Assembly (NCBI GenBank): GCA_019614645.1 | Contig: JABWDB010000049.1 | Coordinates: 1,860,001-1,924,000 of the forward strand | From: Stratiolaelaps scimitus | Lineage: Eukaryota > Arthropoda > Arachnida > Mesostigmata > Laelapidae | Reading direction: 5' to 3' | Length of the DNA stretch: 64,000 nt | Shown here: piece after piece, positions 1 through 11,060 of the stretch | Layout: every line of letters starts with the position of its first letter | Position numbering within the stretch: the first letter of the stretch is position 1 | The notes under the pieces: generated by a model | Told to the model about the DNA's origin: nothing | The model's database searches: none | The model's input: the letters and a program-made list of their open reading frames with translations, nothing else | Translations under genes and position numbers: made by a program

Positions 1-1681
1 CTCGTTAGTCAGATATTGAACTCGGTCGACAACTGAATAAAAAAAAATGGGTATCCCAGTGGAGGACTATGTTTGTCCTAATTGTTTGTTTGATATTGAC
101 GGCTGAACGGGTGAGTCTTAGCAAAATCACCTTTTCATGAATAGCATTTCCTGTTTTTGTTTTGCTTCCTTCTCATCATCTATCAGCGTCATCGACATCA
201 TCATAAACCGTGGAAGGGATCAGCTTCAGCCCTGTCAACGGCATTTTCTGTTGTTTGGTTTCCTCTGGTGCTGTTCGGTTACTTTCGTGATCACCACCTT
301 TGACTCCACCATTTATACTCGGATGCTATGTACGAGCTTGCTCTGTCTTTCTTGCTTTCGTCCAGCCTGATGTTAGTTGTGGTCGTCGCCGCTACGGCAG
401 CCCTAGACGCCGCCGCCGCCGCCGCCATCGAAACCACCACCACCACCAGTACCACAACCACGGCTTGCTGATCGCTATTCCTACCAGCGCAGAGCGCTTC
501 TACACCAGCAGTGCTACTGCTATATTAGACCTGCATCAAGCGAGTCGTAGGAACACCGCCGTCAGCAGCAGCAGCAGCAGTTACCACCGCACCGCCATTG
601 TGCCTTCTGATTATCTCTTCCGCTTCAGTTTTGGCCACTTAAGTTTCGCGTCACGTTGTTAGACACTAAAGCTGACTTGCTACTCAGCTCCAAGGGATAA
701 GAGCAGTAGCAGCAGCAGCAGCGGTTGCTCCTGCTGGCACTGCCGAAGCCGTTGGTTAGCCTTTGTTCGTCGGCCACCCCCATTGGAGTGTATCACCTTG
801 TGGCTGCCATTCGCCTCTGGGTAATTCTCTAATTCTCCACCCATCTCCATTCGGAAGCTCGAACGTCTCCTTCTTCTTCAACTCGTTGTTTTGTTGCTCC
901 CCCCGCCCCCTCTCTCTCTTTCTCGCTGCTTCCTCTCTGCTTGCCTTTGTACCAATGCCGCAGTGCCCTTCGAGGTTTACCTTTATTTTGGTCACAGCAT
1001 TGATCTACACATATCCTATTTGTTTTCTATAGAATATGGAAAACTGACTTAAAACGGCTACCGGTGAAACTACCGACCATCTACCGAAATAGAGAGAAAC
1101 GATGAGCTGGCTTACCTCGAAACACATGTGCATTGTTAAATGCTTGTTTGTCCGACTTGAGTGAGTGTGTGTCTGCCTGTGTATACGCCTGACTCGAGGA
1201 CGGTTGATTTATCGTTTTTGAACCATCATCATCATCATCGCCGTCGTCGTCATGTTCGTCTTTTCTTCGTTACTACATTCTGTTTCGAGATATCTATCGT
1301 TCGTTCGTCGCGTTGCTTCGCCATCTTCCCCGAAGCATTTCTGTTGCTTCGGTCGTCTTGAATCGAGGCCTTGTTCGGGATCCACCATACCGTATCTCCT
1401 GTGTACGACTCGCCCCCTCCCGGTCGTCCCGGTCCCGGCACCTACGAGCAGGAAAAAAAGGTTGGCTTTTGCCTGTGCCGTGTCCTCTCCTCTCCGTGAT
1501 TAGTAACCCTGTAAGATAACACGGGAATGCGAATAGTGACTTGCTGGGTAGCGACCGTACCGCAGTGTTACCTTTACCTGACATCCGACAAAATGCTCAA
1601 GATGACTGCCTATGGACAAATAGAGAAAAACGGAGAAAAATCAATAGAAGCCGACACCGACAAATATGGGATACAAGCGAA
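1..1681. other. Triplet- and pyrimidine-rich stretch without a supported gene
   Basis: I see no gene here. The stretch holds short triplet runs (CCG near 406-425, CAG/AGC near 564-581 and 706-723, CAT near 1224-1239) and a CT-rich patch near 880-940. Several short frames are open on both strands at once, which is what triplet repeats produce. It could be UTR or intron of a flanking gene, but no splice signals tie it to one. Confidence 0.4.
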
Positions 1682-1849
1682 ATGCTATATATCTGTTTGC
1701 TATTTGTTCTCATTCTCTGGATATTCTGTTGCGGCGGTTGGGCGGCTACAGACGATGGATGGAAGAGGAAGATCAGATTGAAGATGAGGAAAATCCCCTC
1801 GACGGCGTGCGATTACGAAGATGATGAAGCGTTCAACGAGGATAGCTAG
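1682..1849 (+). CDS. Candidate small secreted or membrane peptide, 55 aa, hypothetical
   Basis: An ATG at 1682 opens a 55-residue frame ending in TAG. Residues 1-20 are strongly hydrophobic (Leu, Ile, Phe, Val, Cys) and resemble a signal peptide or membrane anchor ending near a GGWA motif. The remainder has a basic patch (WKRKIRLKMRKI) followed by an acidic tail (DYEDDEAFNEDS). The frame is open upstream to 1541, so 1682 is only the start that exposes the hydrophobic segment; G stands at -3. No simple repeat explains the composition. No family is recognised, and a chance ORF of this size is entirely possible. No splice sites or promoter were identified around it. Confidence 0.15.
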   Translation: MLYICLLFVLILWIFCCGGWAATDDGWKRKIRLKMRKIPSTACDYEDDEAFNEDS

Positions 1850-2510
1850 AAGGATATTTGCATCGACCCCTATTTCTGTGTGATTCACCAATGGATTATT
1901 GAATATCGGTAGCGACAATGGGTGTGCAGCAAATGAAACTAATAGTTATACTTCAGCGTTACATAATAGAGCTTGGGACAACGTCTGCACGTATTCGGCA
2001 AGGTTTCAAGTGCGTGACAGCTTGGCAGGCAAACACGTTCTTGCATTACTATTTGATATTAAGATAGAAAATCGAAGTATATGACTGTAGGGAAAGTGTA
2101 CGATGAACATTATGATGATATTATTTTACAACAAAAATACTAATAAGAGAAATACTCATGCCAAAACAAAGGACTAAATTATATTTTGCACGTATACAGC
2201 CGATATAATAGTATGGCAGCCACAGTGCCTACCCGTCGCCTCATTTCGTCTGAACGAGCTCGACCGTTTCCTTCTACGGATGAGTAGCTTGGCTTGGGCT
2301 GTTTTTGTTCTCGATGACACGATAAAAACAGTCCAGATTATATATATATATATATAGAATTTGTCTATTGTGTCCGTAGTAGTTATAAGGAAAAATCCCT
2401 TATAAAGCTGCCATCTTTGAAATCATATTAAAATATTCGTCCACATTCAGGCGGACGATTGCATGTCAAATGATTGACATGGCCTGAGTAGATATACACA
2501 TATTATACAA
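1850..2510. other. AT-rich stretch, no gene seen
   Basis: No convincing frame. It contains a TA array at 2339-2356 and a small perfect hairpin at 2462-2481 (stem CATGTCAA, loop ATGA). It leads into the larger hairpin at 2511-2559. Confidence 0.5.
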
Positions 2511-2559
2511 TGCAGTAATATGGAATAAGATATTATGCCTCTTATTTCATATTACTGCA
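2511..2559. repeat. 20-bp inverted repeat, 9-nt loop
   Basis: The left arm (2511-2530) and right arm (2540-2559) form a 20-bp stem with one G-T pair and no gaps, around a 9-nt loop. It abuts the 3' end of the SINE-like element that starts at about 2563 on the minus strand. It may therefore be a separate foldback insertion or unusual flanking sequence of that element. Confidence 0.75.
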
Positions 2560-2562
2560 CTG

Positions 2563-2757
2563 CCATACATTTTCCGGGCTTACTGTCAGCCTTAAACTTT
2601 TAACGTCGACGGAATTGTATTTTGCATTGCTTCGTAAGGCAGACAATCCCCAAATGCAAATGTGCAACGGTGGGGATCGAACCCGTGCACCTTCGTCCAT
2701 CTCCTCCGGTTGCAAGACAGGCGCACACGAATGCACCACCAGGCCACCGGGCTCGAC
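2563..2757 (-). mobile_element. tRNA-derived SINE-like element, family A, most complete copy
   Basis: Read on the minus strand, this begins with a tRNA-like head. An A-box-like TGGCCTGGTGG lies at about 2739-2749 and a perfect B box GGTTCGATCC at about 2671-2683. RNA polymerase III internal promoters of tRNA genes and SINEs have this A/B arrangement. The B box is followed by a body starting CACCGTTGCACATTTG and a 3' module containing GACGTTAAAAG and AGCCCGGAAAAT. Head, body and tail recur at 50736-50893 (minus) and 59253-59455 (plus), and the tail alone recurs at 37122-37178. The tRNA cloverleaf does not close, so this is not a functional tRNA. Element edges are approximate and no target-site duplication is visible. 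Confidence 0.72.
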
Positions 2758-4011
2758 TTATAACCCGAAGACTAAATTAAATCTCATATAATAACAGCTA
2801 TATTATTATTATCACAGCTTTCCCCATTTGCGAATAGCAAGAAATAAACTTCACCTCTGAAATATATTTCGCTATTAAAATGAACAATACAATATAACAC
2901 ACCCGCTGAAATAATATGACACTACGTTGGGCTACTAGTATTCAAAAAAAAGAATCGAACGAAAACGAATTTGTCATAGGGGCGAATGAAATCGCGTGTG
3001 CGTGTGTGTTTGTGTTATAAGGTGACTGGAGATTATCGCAGACGCCGGCTCATTTATGAGTCACTGGCCTCATCGCAGCCGACCAGCGGGACCAGCTAGA
3101 AATGGTGTTCTATTTAGCAAGTAATCGGCATTAGCAATCTTTGCTATTACATAGTACCTGCAAGTTAGGAATTGGCGACGGCGAGGTGGGCACTCGACGA
3201 CGCTGCCGTCTTTGCCGACTATGAAAATGAGCACTTTCAAGAAATCGCGCCAGCTTGAATGCCACAAGGTTAAAGCTGTTATTGTTCATGTTTGGGTGAC
3301 GGCCGATCGTAACGCAATCGACAAGACACGGATTGTGTATGCATGAATTCTATACGGCGATTAGATGATTGATGTCACCGATGTCGGGCCGTTCAACGAT
3401 TTTGCTACGAACCAAAGCCAAAAGATAATGCCTGCTATCACGGCTCCTACTCTATTTTGGCACATGTATATCTTATGTAAACTATGTATATATTATATTT
3501 CATAAAATACAGCATGTTCAATGATGCAATATACACAATGTGTGTAATAATAGATGGCAAGGTTGAAACACAAATCTAAGGCAACCGTTTGATGCGTTCG
3601 ATTCAGACGATATTAGTTTAAATGGCAATAGGTGTCTAATTGATCGATCTCTTTTCACGCGTAGAGCTTGTTAAGCTTTCCCATGATTTGCAATCTGATA
3701 GCGGCGCCCGCCGTCGCCGCTTGGATAGTTGTTGTTGCCGCCGTGTCACACAATGTATATGTCTAAGAGCTGTTTCTCTGAGACTTTTAGCGGACAATCG
3801 ATACTCAGCAGTTGCGGTACCACACGCAACGTTTGGCGCCCAACGATCCTGCTCGACGACAAACTATCACTCGACAGGAGAGGCAAACGGTTGTGATAAC
3901 AGTATATGCTGGTAGTATGCAACGGCGATGTCATCATCAGCCACATCATCGCTACTGTTCGAAAAAGTCCACCGGGCAAATCACTCGTTTCATTCGCTCA
4001 TGTCGTGAATG

Positions 4012-4014
<3 letters not shown>

Positions 4015-4058
<44 letters not shown>
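4015..4058. repeat. TA dinucleotide array, 44 bp
   Basis: Uninterrupted alternating AT. It reads as Ile-Tyr repeats in several frames, so the short ORFs crossing it are artefacts. Confidence 0.95.
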
Positions 4059-4060
<2 letters not shown>

Positions 4061-6671
4061 CACAACGATCCCTTCCACCGATGCAGCTTTTCGAGGCTTT
4101 TGCAGCGTGTACTGATACGTTGCTGTCACTATATCTATTGCTGTTAGGGGTGGCACAGAGCTCGTTACTTACCCGACAAAGACGCTCCACTATTCGCTAA
4201 ACATATATATATATATATTGCAATGGTTATCGATGAGTGCTTGGTATATCAGCGAACATAGCACCACGAGAGGACAATATGGAGTACGATTTCGAGACAA
4301 GACGAAGCAACGCGTAGGTTCGGCACTGATATTAACCAGATGCTGAAACAACTAATACAGTTACAAGACAGTTGGGCCAACGGTTTACCCATAAGGCTTT
4401 AAGTAAATATACAAGCTAGCGGCTACTACTATCATAAGACCCTTTCGATTCTAGCGATTTATTTCCAATAGGCTTCAACGTTGAAACATTCGTCCGTGAC
4501 AGTGCTAGATGTTGTCCGCCATGGCGACAGGGAGGTCAACAACGGTTAATTATTCAGTAATTTACGTTCCCTCGCTTTAATTTATTTGTAATTGCGAGTC
4601 GTCGCAAGCTTGTCGCGGTAGTTAACTGGTGGGATCTATTTAATCTGTGGAGATATATACAAATGTACTTGTGCGAATTTTACAAAATAATCACATCACT
4701 ACGGCTATAAATAACCGAGATTCCTCAACTGAAGACGTCAACCTTGTGGTTAACGACTGCATATTACGAATGCTCCATATTTTGTCCGCCACGTATTCAC
4801 AATGGTTCGTACATTCATTAATTCATCCTTAAATCATTGATTGACTCATTCAATGGCAAGATATTATCATGCTTTGACAAGTTAATTAACACCTAGGAAT
4901 ACCACTCATTAGATTGAACCACTTGTTCATGTCATTAACGTGTCCGTGGTGGTGCAAATCACACCAATATCCTTTTCTGTCGCTGATAGAAATAGCGATT
5001 TATCTATTTGAGCTCACATCAACTCTCACTGCTGTGTTCACATTTCCATATGATTTGTTTTGACCACAAGATACTATATCATGAGTCACAGAAATTAGAG
5101 ACCGCTTAAACCCGTCCTTGAGCCTTTTATCGACAGTTTGAACCGAACTACGTATGCTGGCGGCTTGAAGTTGCCGATTGTTCTACGAGTTTCTACCGGT
5201 GCCGGTGTCGCGAACTGTGATGCAACGCCTCTCTTAATCCTATTGCGTTGATCCTGTTGCACCGAATGGTGAGATCGTCTTTTAGTTCGCTATCATCTGC
5301 CTTCTTTCTTCTAAGATAATTTTGGCTTACAATAATTAATATAGTTGTCAATCAACCAATTATTTAACATTACTATAAATATAATATATATTGCCCCTCG
5401 TTTATTGCTATTGTGCTCGCCCGCTGCAATAAAACGACAGTAACATGAAAATGTCCGCGCTGTCGCCATTTACAAATGTTTATTTCTCAAGGACGCTAGT
5501 GTTGAACGCTGTTGAGTGGATATTCTCACAGCTTGCAAGATCAACAGTGCCATACGGCGGGCAAGATTTGCCAATTGTGTCACTGTACGAAGCAATATCA
5601 TCATTAGCCATTCGTTGTCTATATGCGATTCAATGACAACTAGGCGAATTTGACAATAATAAACCAACAATTAAACTCTCTAATCACAAAGACAGAGAGA
5701 GAGAGCGCAGTCCCAACTGGGCCAAGCAATGGTAGTGGCCTAGCATTCAGTGGCCGCAGCAGTAACGGAAGTTGCAGCAGCAATTGCCAGGCAGATACGC
5801 TTGTTGCGATTTAATAATTCCACCGTCGTCGGACACCCGTCAATGTTAAAGAGCCGTATCGATCCACCACTAGCGCTGTCCGCCACTACCAGTGCCGCTC
5901 TGCTCTTGACTACTGTTAACGGCTGGGACTGTTTCATATGCCGCCGCCGCCGCCGCCGGCGCTGCCTCCGCTGCCGCGATTACGATTGATGAGATAGTGT
6001 GCTATGCAACTCGGCGGGTCATCCCGTCTCATCATTCGTCCATCGACGAGAGCAACGGGAACAAACTGGCCATGTTCTCCCGAACTCCTGGTTTGCGTCA
6101 TTCACAATGTAACACACACACACAAATACTTGCCCATACACACAGACACACGCACACATGGAGAGAGAGTTGGTGAGGGCGCAGTCAGAAGCTGACGGGA
6201 CAACGCGTAAGCGCTATCTCACTGTTTCGCGTAACTGGGGTCGCTGTTCACGGATGACATTCAATGGGTATTAGCTGGTTGATTTCTGATTGCTTCACTG
6301 CAGGTGCAATATCACAGAAGATGAAGGGAAGGCCCAATGAAGTCACTGAATGTTCACCGCGACGTTCGTCGAATTAGTGCGCGATGGACGCAGCACGAAC
6401 GTGAACCGTCTGAGAAGTTGTGTGTCGTCGTTTGAACGGTCAGCTTGTAAGCCAGGAGAGCAGGAAATAGACGACTGTATAGTTGTTATACACAATTGAA
6501 AACAAAATATAGACACAATACAGTACAACGAAATGATTAGAACCTTACGCGATCAAGATCGGTCATTGGCAGCGACCACTCCGGTGCACTGCAGTCGACG
6601 ATAATCAGTTGACGATGATCGTATTTGTATTAATGATAGAAATAGCATTTAATGGTTGGCTTCCGACATAT

Positions 6672-6697
6672 TATATATATATATATATATATATATA
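6672..6697. repeat. TA dinucleotide array, about 26 bp
   Basis: Uninterrupted alternating TA in AT-rich non-coding sequence. Confidence 0.92.
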
Positions 6698-7020
6698 CTT
6701 GATCCCAAGAATGTATATGGTAGGAAGTTCACCCTATGCAACAACAACAAGAGTTTGTTGTTGCACAGCCGTCCACACAGAAGCATTTGCCCACATGTAT
6801 TAGACACGTGTTGATGAGAAGAACATTAACATAATGAGCTAACGTAGTTGACAAATAACGCACAAACACAATCTGCTTGTGACGTTTCCAAACTACTCAA
6901 AACAATAACGTAATCTACAGTTACGCTTATACGGTTCGCTGTTTAACAACGATAACGATTAGTCGAGTTCGTCTAGTAACCTCTCTTCTAACTGCTGTTG
7001 TTACCATTCAGCTGTTGAGC

Positions 7021-7330
7021 ACCATAGGCTAGAACGGGCGCGGATAGCAGAGCTGGTCCGAAGGGAAAATGCCCGGAATCCACCGTCTGCGGCTGGGCGG
7101 GAGGTTTCGCCCCAGAGGAGGAACTGAGGGATAGGACATGGTTGGAATCAACTGCCGGTCCCTGTAAGACACCGACTAAAGTGATACTTTTGACAGTCCC
7201 GGTCAGTGCCCCAAGTCAAAATCGGTTCTGGGTTTACTCAGTAAGAGTTTGACATTACCAGGCAAATACCTCAGTTGTGAGGCCTGGTGTCCATACAGGA
7301 TTTACCTTTAACTTCTTAAAAAAAAAGCTG
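7021..7330 (+). mobile_element. Possible 3' end of a retroposon ending in an A-run
   Basis: This block is more GC-rich and less repetitive than its surroundings and ends in a run of A near 7318-7326, as the 3' ends of LINE- or SINE-type retroposons often do. I see no coding remnant, no second copy in this window, no B box and no clear target-site duplication. The call rests only on the contrast with the flanks and the A-run. It could equally be ordinary unique sequence. Confidence 0.2.
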
Positions 7331-8853
7331 TTCAGCACTGGCCTTGCTGAATAACATGACCATCAAAAATTGGTACATATATAATAAAGATTTCTTCTTA
7401 ATGACCACAGGGTGTCAGACCAACGCTGTCATGGTCCTCACCCCCGAGGGATGACATTGTCTCTCGGCCTCACAGCGAAGCCATAGCCGCTTATATTTCT
7501 TATGCCATTTGATGAATACCACTAATTTGATAGATATGGCCGCGCTGACAATCACGCTATTGACAATCTTTAACTAATTTTCTGACTTCTCTCCATTTTC
7601 AAACTATCCCTCTTCACGTTGCAGCCGCCCTCTTGAAAACCACTCGAACGACTGCCGCCACCGCCGCAGTCGCTGCTGCTTCTCCTGCTGCTCATGACTC
7701 GCTCATAGATAATACATAGTCATCTGGTAAGGGACCAAGAGAGAGAGAGAGAGAGAGAGAAATGACAAACCTGTCGCATGGACGGCTCGTCAGTCCGACG
7801 GGTATTTCTTCTGCATCAATTTATTCTGGCATTCATTCTCCTAAAGCGTGTAAAGGTGATGTTATCGGCATCGTATGACTCTCGGCGATCTTGTCCACTT
7901 ACCTCCGTCCGCGAGCAAACCGTTGACGAACGCTTACGGGAAATGAACAGTCATTCAGCTCGAACATAGCTCGGCTCTAAAAGCGACAACTTTCCGGTGA
8001 ATGCCGGCGTGGAAGCAGCCGACAGATTCACAAAGAATATTTGTTAGCTCGCTAAAAGTGATTACTCCGCTTAGCTAGCCTATCACTGTACAGCTAGAGA
8101 GAGAGAGAGAGCCTACCCAGGTCGGCTGACTAGGCGCAACTTACATAATACATATATATATATATATACATATACAACATAAATACACGAGTGGTTGCAA
8201 AGAAGGCTAAATGTTTGTTTGTTCCGTTTATTTTTGAATTAGATCGATAAAGCATTAGGCCTACTGTATAGGGAGACAGCTGAGGGTCGGCACAGAAATA
8301 CTACACATTCAACAGAATTAGGCTGAACGGTACCCATTTGTCTCTTTCTATTCACTCTGTTACCAGCGCTAATAGTCACCAGATGACGAACAAATCATAG
8401 TTCCTATTACGAAACACTTCTCCAGGTTACATCACGCCGATTCCGGCCAGTTGCGGTTATTAGTTGCTGCCCGCATATCTCGCTGAACCGCGTGAATAAT
8501 TTTGAGTCACATCATCGGCGCTGATCGTCTTCGTCGGCGGCGATATCGGATCACGATCGGATCGGCAAACACTCGGCATAGTCATTCAAAAACGAACTGG
8601 CGCAGACAACAGAGATGTCATCGCTGTCATCGTCAGTAATTAATTGATCTGATAGTTGATCAAAATCAAACAGCATCGACCCAGTCAGCAATCATTCAAA
8701 CCACTGTTCGTCATCGACCATTGACACAGTGACACAACTTGTCCGTGTGTACAATACGAACGTATCCATCTGCTGGCTGTTGATGAATGATCGTGATGTG
8801 TTGTTATTATGATCGGCCTCCACAAGTCTCTCTGCTGGGCCGATCTATGTGAG
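7331..8853. other. Mixed non-coding stretch
   Basis: No supported gene. GA arrays lie near 7738-7760 and 8095-8110 and a TA array near 8151-8168. Short triplet runs (CCG, CTG) occur near 7650-7690. The sequence just before 8854 may act as upstream region of the candidate promoter there. Confidence 0.4.
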
Positions 8854-8861
8854 TATAAATA
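8854..8861 (+). promoter_or_regulatory. Candidate TATA box (TATAAATA)
   Basis: A consensus TATAAATA lies about 35 nt upstream of a TCATAG motif (A at 8889) that resembles a weak arthropod initiator. The interval is slightly longer than the usual 25-33 nt. Downstream, a donor-like AAAAG|GTGAGC lies at 9146/9147, so 8889-9146 could be a first exon. No transcript evidence is available. Confidence 0.3.
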
Positions 8862-9091
8862 GATAACAACAACAACAGCAGCAGCCTCATAGCTACAGAC
8901 TGTTGCAATCGCCGCTGCAATACCGATGCATTTTATCGACCGTTAGCGAGACGGAAACCTGGGAAAGAGACGGCTTCGGTTTTGTTCACGTGTCACACAC
9001 GGACACAGAGGAACGAGCGGCGGGAAATTGCTTGACGCTGTTGTTGGTAATAAATATATATATATATATACCTCTCTATCTGCTTGCCGGT

Positions 9092-9146
9092 ATGTCTTGT
9101 TGGTGGGTGTCGAGACTAAGTCGACGACACCGCAAGGATTCAAAAG
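9092..9146 (+). CDS. Candidate first coding exon, 18 codons then a splice donor
   Basis: An ATG at 9092 (G at -3) opens 18 codons encoding MSCWWVSRLSRRHRKDSK. The frame then runs into a strong donor-like AAAAG|GTGAGC with the intron starting at 9147. The segment lies about 200 nt downstream of the candidate TATA box at 8854, and a short upstream ORF starts at 8928. The putative intron begins 10 nt before the foldback element at 9157. The peptide is Arg/Trp-rich with no known motif. Without a partner exon this remains a chain of plausible signals. Confidence 0.15.
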
Positions 9147-9156
9147 GTGAGCGAAC

Positions 9157-9412
9157 ATAAAAATAAACATAATATACACTGTTAGATCGGTTCGTATTTA
9201 ACTTTCTGTGGCTATAAGTTACCCCTGTTCAATTATCATTCGTTACATATTCCTGTTACCAATAATTAAAGGTGATAGTAGGACAAAGCGCCATCAACTT
9301 TAATTATTGATAACAGGAACATGTAACTAATGATAATTGAACAGAGGTAGCGCATAATCGCAGAAAGTTAAATACGAACCGATCTAACAGTGTATATTAT
9401 GTTTATTTTTAT
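9157..9412. mobile_element. Foldback (MITE-like) element with 120-nt inverted arms
   Basis: The left arm (9157-9276) and right arm (9293-9412) are inverted repeats around a 16-nt loop. The outer 52 nt of each arm are a perfect reverse complement, and the inner parts differ at about a dozen positions. There is no coding capacity. This is the architecture of a foldback MITE, and a transcript would form a long hairpin. I see no target-site duplication: the flanks are GAAC on the left and TCAA on the right. The family is not recognised and no second copy is visible in this window. Confidence 0.85.
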
Positions 9413-9732
9413 TCAAAGCCGGACAATGTAGTCTGCCGTTGTCTGATTGATAAAGAGCATCATCAGAATTGTGATAATGATGAAGTTATAATAATTGTTG
9501 TTATTATTTGCGCTCGCGTTGTTATTTGTTGTTGCCTTCAACAGCAACAGCAGCAAGTGCGAGACCGATAGCAGCGGTGACCGGCAATGGCAGACCGCTA
9601 AAGCAATTGCCAATTATTGTCGGGTTGCTGGTGCATCGCGTGGCTGACGGGGATGACAGAGTGGGCCGCTCTGGGGACAGGGAGTCAAGGAGCAGTAAAT
9701 GTGATGATACGGCCATTTTGTGAGCGGGAGAC
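9413..9732. other. Non-coding stretch between foldback and SINE
   Basis: AT-rich triplet-like sequence (ATT/GTT runs near 9480-9540, CAG near 9541-9555). Overlapping frames are open on both strands across 9508-9723 and I see no reason to prefer either. Confidence 0.4.
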
Positions 9733-9926
9733 CCGTTATTTCGAACATGTTGTTACTTCGACCATGGTTCGAAACAATTTCCGCATTACATCCATTCATG
9801 TGTGGTGTCGTCCTACGGGATTCGAACGAGGAGTCCCAGAGGTCCCAAGTCCTCGGCGTCGTTCCCACACCATCCTGCTTAACGAGGGAGGGAGACCTGG
9901 AGCGGACGATCTTCCCGGAACGAAGT
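9733..9926 (-). mobile_element. tRNA-derived SINE-like element, family B, copy 1
   Basis: On the minus strand a B-box-like CGTTCGAATCCC (about 9817-9828) is followed by a body containing ACACCACACATG and TAATGCGGAAA. This body aligns with copies at 34441-34521 and 10961-11060. A degenerate A-box-like AAGCAGGATGG lies upstream, so it resembles a Pol III-derived SINE. A CTT microsatellite adjoins it at about 9927-9950. The 166-residue minus-strand ORF over 9614-10114 crosses this element and is not treated as a gene. Confidence 0.6.
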
Positions 9927-10960
9927 AATCTTCTTCTTCTTCTTCTTCTGCTTTTATCTTTTGTCCTCTTCTTTCTTCCTGGGTATGTGTGCTCATATGT
10001 CTGTAGCTTTGTTTCGACGCTATTAGTCCACCGATGACAGTGAAAAATACACGTATAATCTTCGCTTACACACACAAATAATATACACGCAATGATAATA
10101 ACAGAAGCGCACATCTGCAGTCATCTATCTGACGAAATAGACTTAAACGACAACAACAATAATAACAACAACAACAAGCAAAACAAGCACAAAAACAAAA
10201 GAGCAAAACAGGGTGCTTACTGGTCGCCAACAACATTTCGGAACGAACAGGTCAGCCCGTCTCATGTTTTCTCAAAATAATCGATTCATTACGCAGTGAT
10301 TAACTATGACGCAACGCGACTGTTGGAGAAATCGTCTGCTGAAATATGAGAAGAACCTTATATTCTACCGGTGACAATGATAGACCAGAATGAGTGGATG
10401 ACACTCACAGCAGCAAAAATGACCTTTAACGATCGTATCCATATTTGATACCTATACGTGGATATTCTCTGGTTGGCCGTCAGGGGCGTGTGCTTGTCAT
10501 TTATCTCATGAGGTCAACGGTGGACAGGCAAATACTGTCGTCAATGCGGGCCAGATATATGGAGCGATTTACTTATCGTTCTAGAAGTATATATATATGT
10601 GTGGTTTTTACTTTCTTGCAGTGCAGTCGAAGGTCGAACAGACGTAGCCTAAGCGCACCCGGGAGTGTGTGCTGGATGAAATTTCTTCTGCCACCACTGC
10701 GACGTCCGCAACTAGCATAAAATCAATAGCATCATATACTACATAGTCTTCTGTTTTACATCCAGTACATTTAATTTTACAAAATATTAATAATTTTGAA
10801 TGCAAAAACCAACATCAACATCATTTACTTAGCTAGTTACACTGAACAGCGACTATTATATAACTGCGAGTACAACACTATATTCATTACTGACCCTCAT
10901 TTATTTTCTTTCTGTGTCTGGCCTCGGCACATGGTGCTTTCTAGTTTGACCCTAAAGGTA
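9927..10960. other. AT-rich stretch, no gene seen
   Basis: It contains the CTT run, AAC/AAT triplets near 10150-10200 and several short frames without splice context. No promoter or RNA gene was seen. Confidence 0.45.
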
Positions 10961-11060
10961 CTGGTTCGGAATTACGTTCGTATAATGATACTTCAAACCG
11001 CCTATGTGTTCTAAGAGATTCTATGTCCTCGGCGCCTCTCTCACACTATTCCTCTTGGTA
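10961..11060 (-). mobile_element. SINE-like family B, copy 3, diverged
   Basis: On the plus strand the block GGTTCGGAATTACGTTCG, then CTTCAAACC, then TATGTGTT, then GATTC matches the order of motifs in the copies at 9733-9926 and 34441-34521. It is followed by GTCCTCGGCG and CACAC, which match the region upstream of the B box in copy 1. The B box itself is eroded here. The call rests on collinear motifs, not a computed alignment. Confidence 0.4.

Larger units (their letters stand above)
2758..7020. other. AT-rich, gene-poor stretch
   Basis: Nothing supports a gene. The short open frames (for example near 3640-3915 and 5445-5636) have no splice signals, no recognisable composition and competing frames on the other strand. 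The stretch holds TA arrays (4015-4058, 4203-4218, 6672-6697), a GA run near 5693-5704 and CA-rich sequence near 6112-6160. A TATAAATA occurs near 4706 with no exon following it. Confidence 0.5.

Noticed and set aside
2640..2757. A functional tRNA gene
   Set aside because: A and B boxes are present, but the acceptor stem and anticodon arm do not close and the sequence recurs as a dispersed repeat.
9614..10114. 166-codon minus-strand ORF
   Set aside because: It crosses the family B SINE copy and a CTT microsatellite. The matching copies elsewhere are not coding in the same frame.
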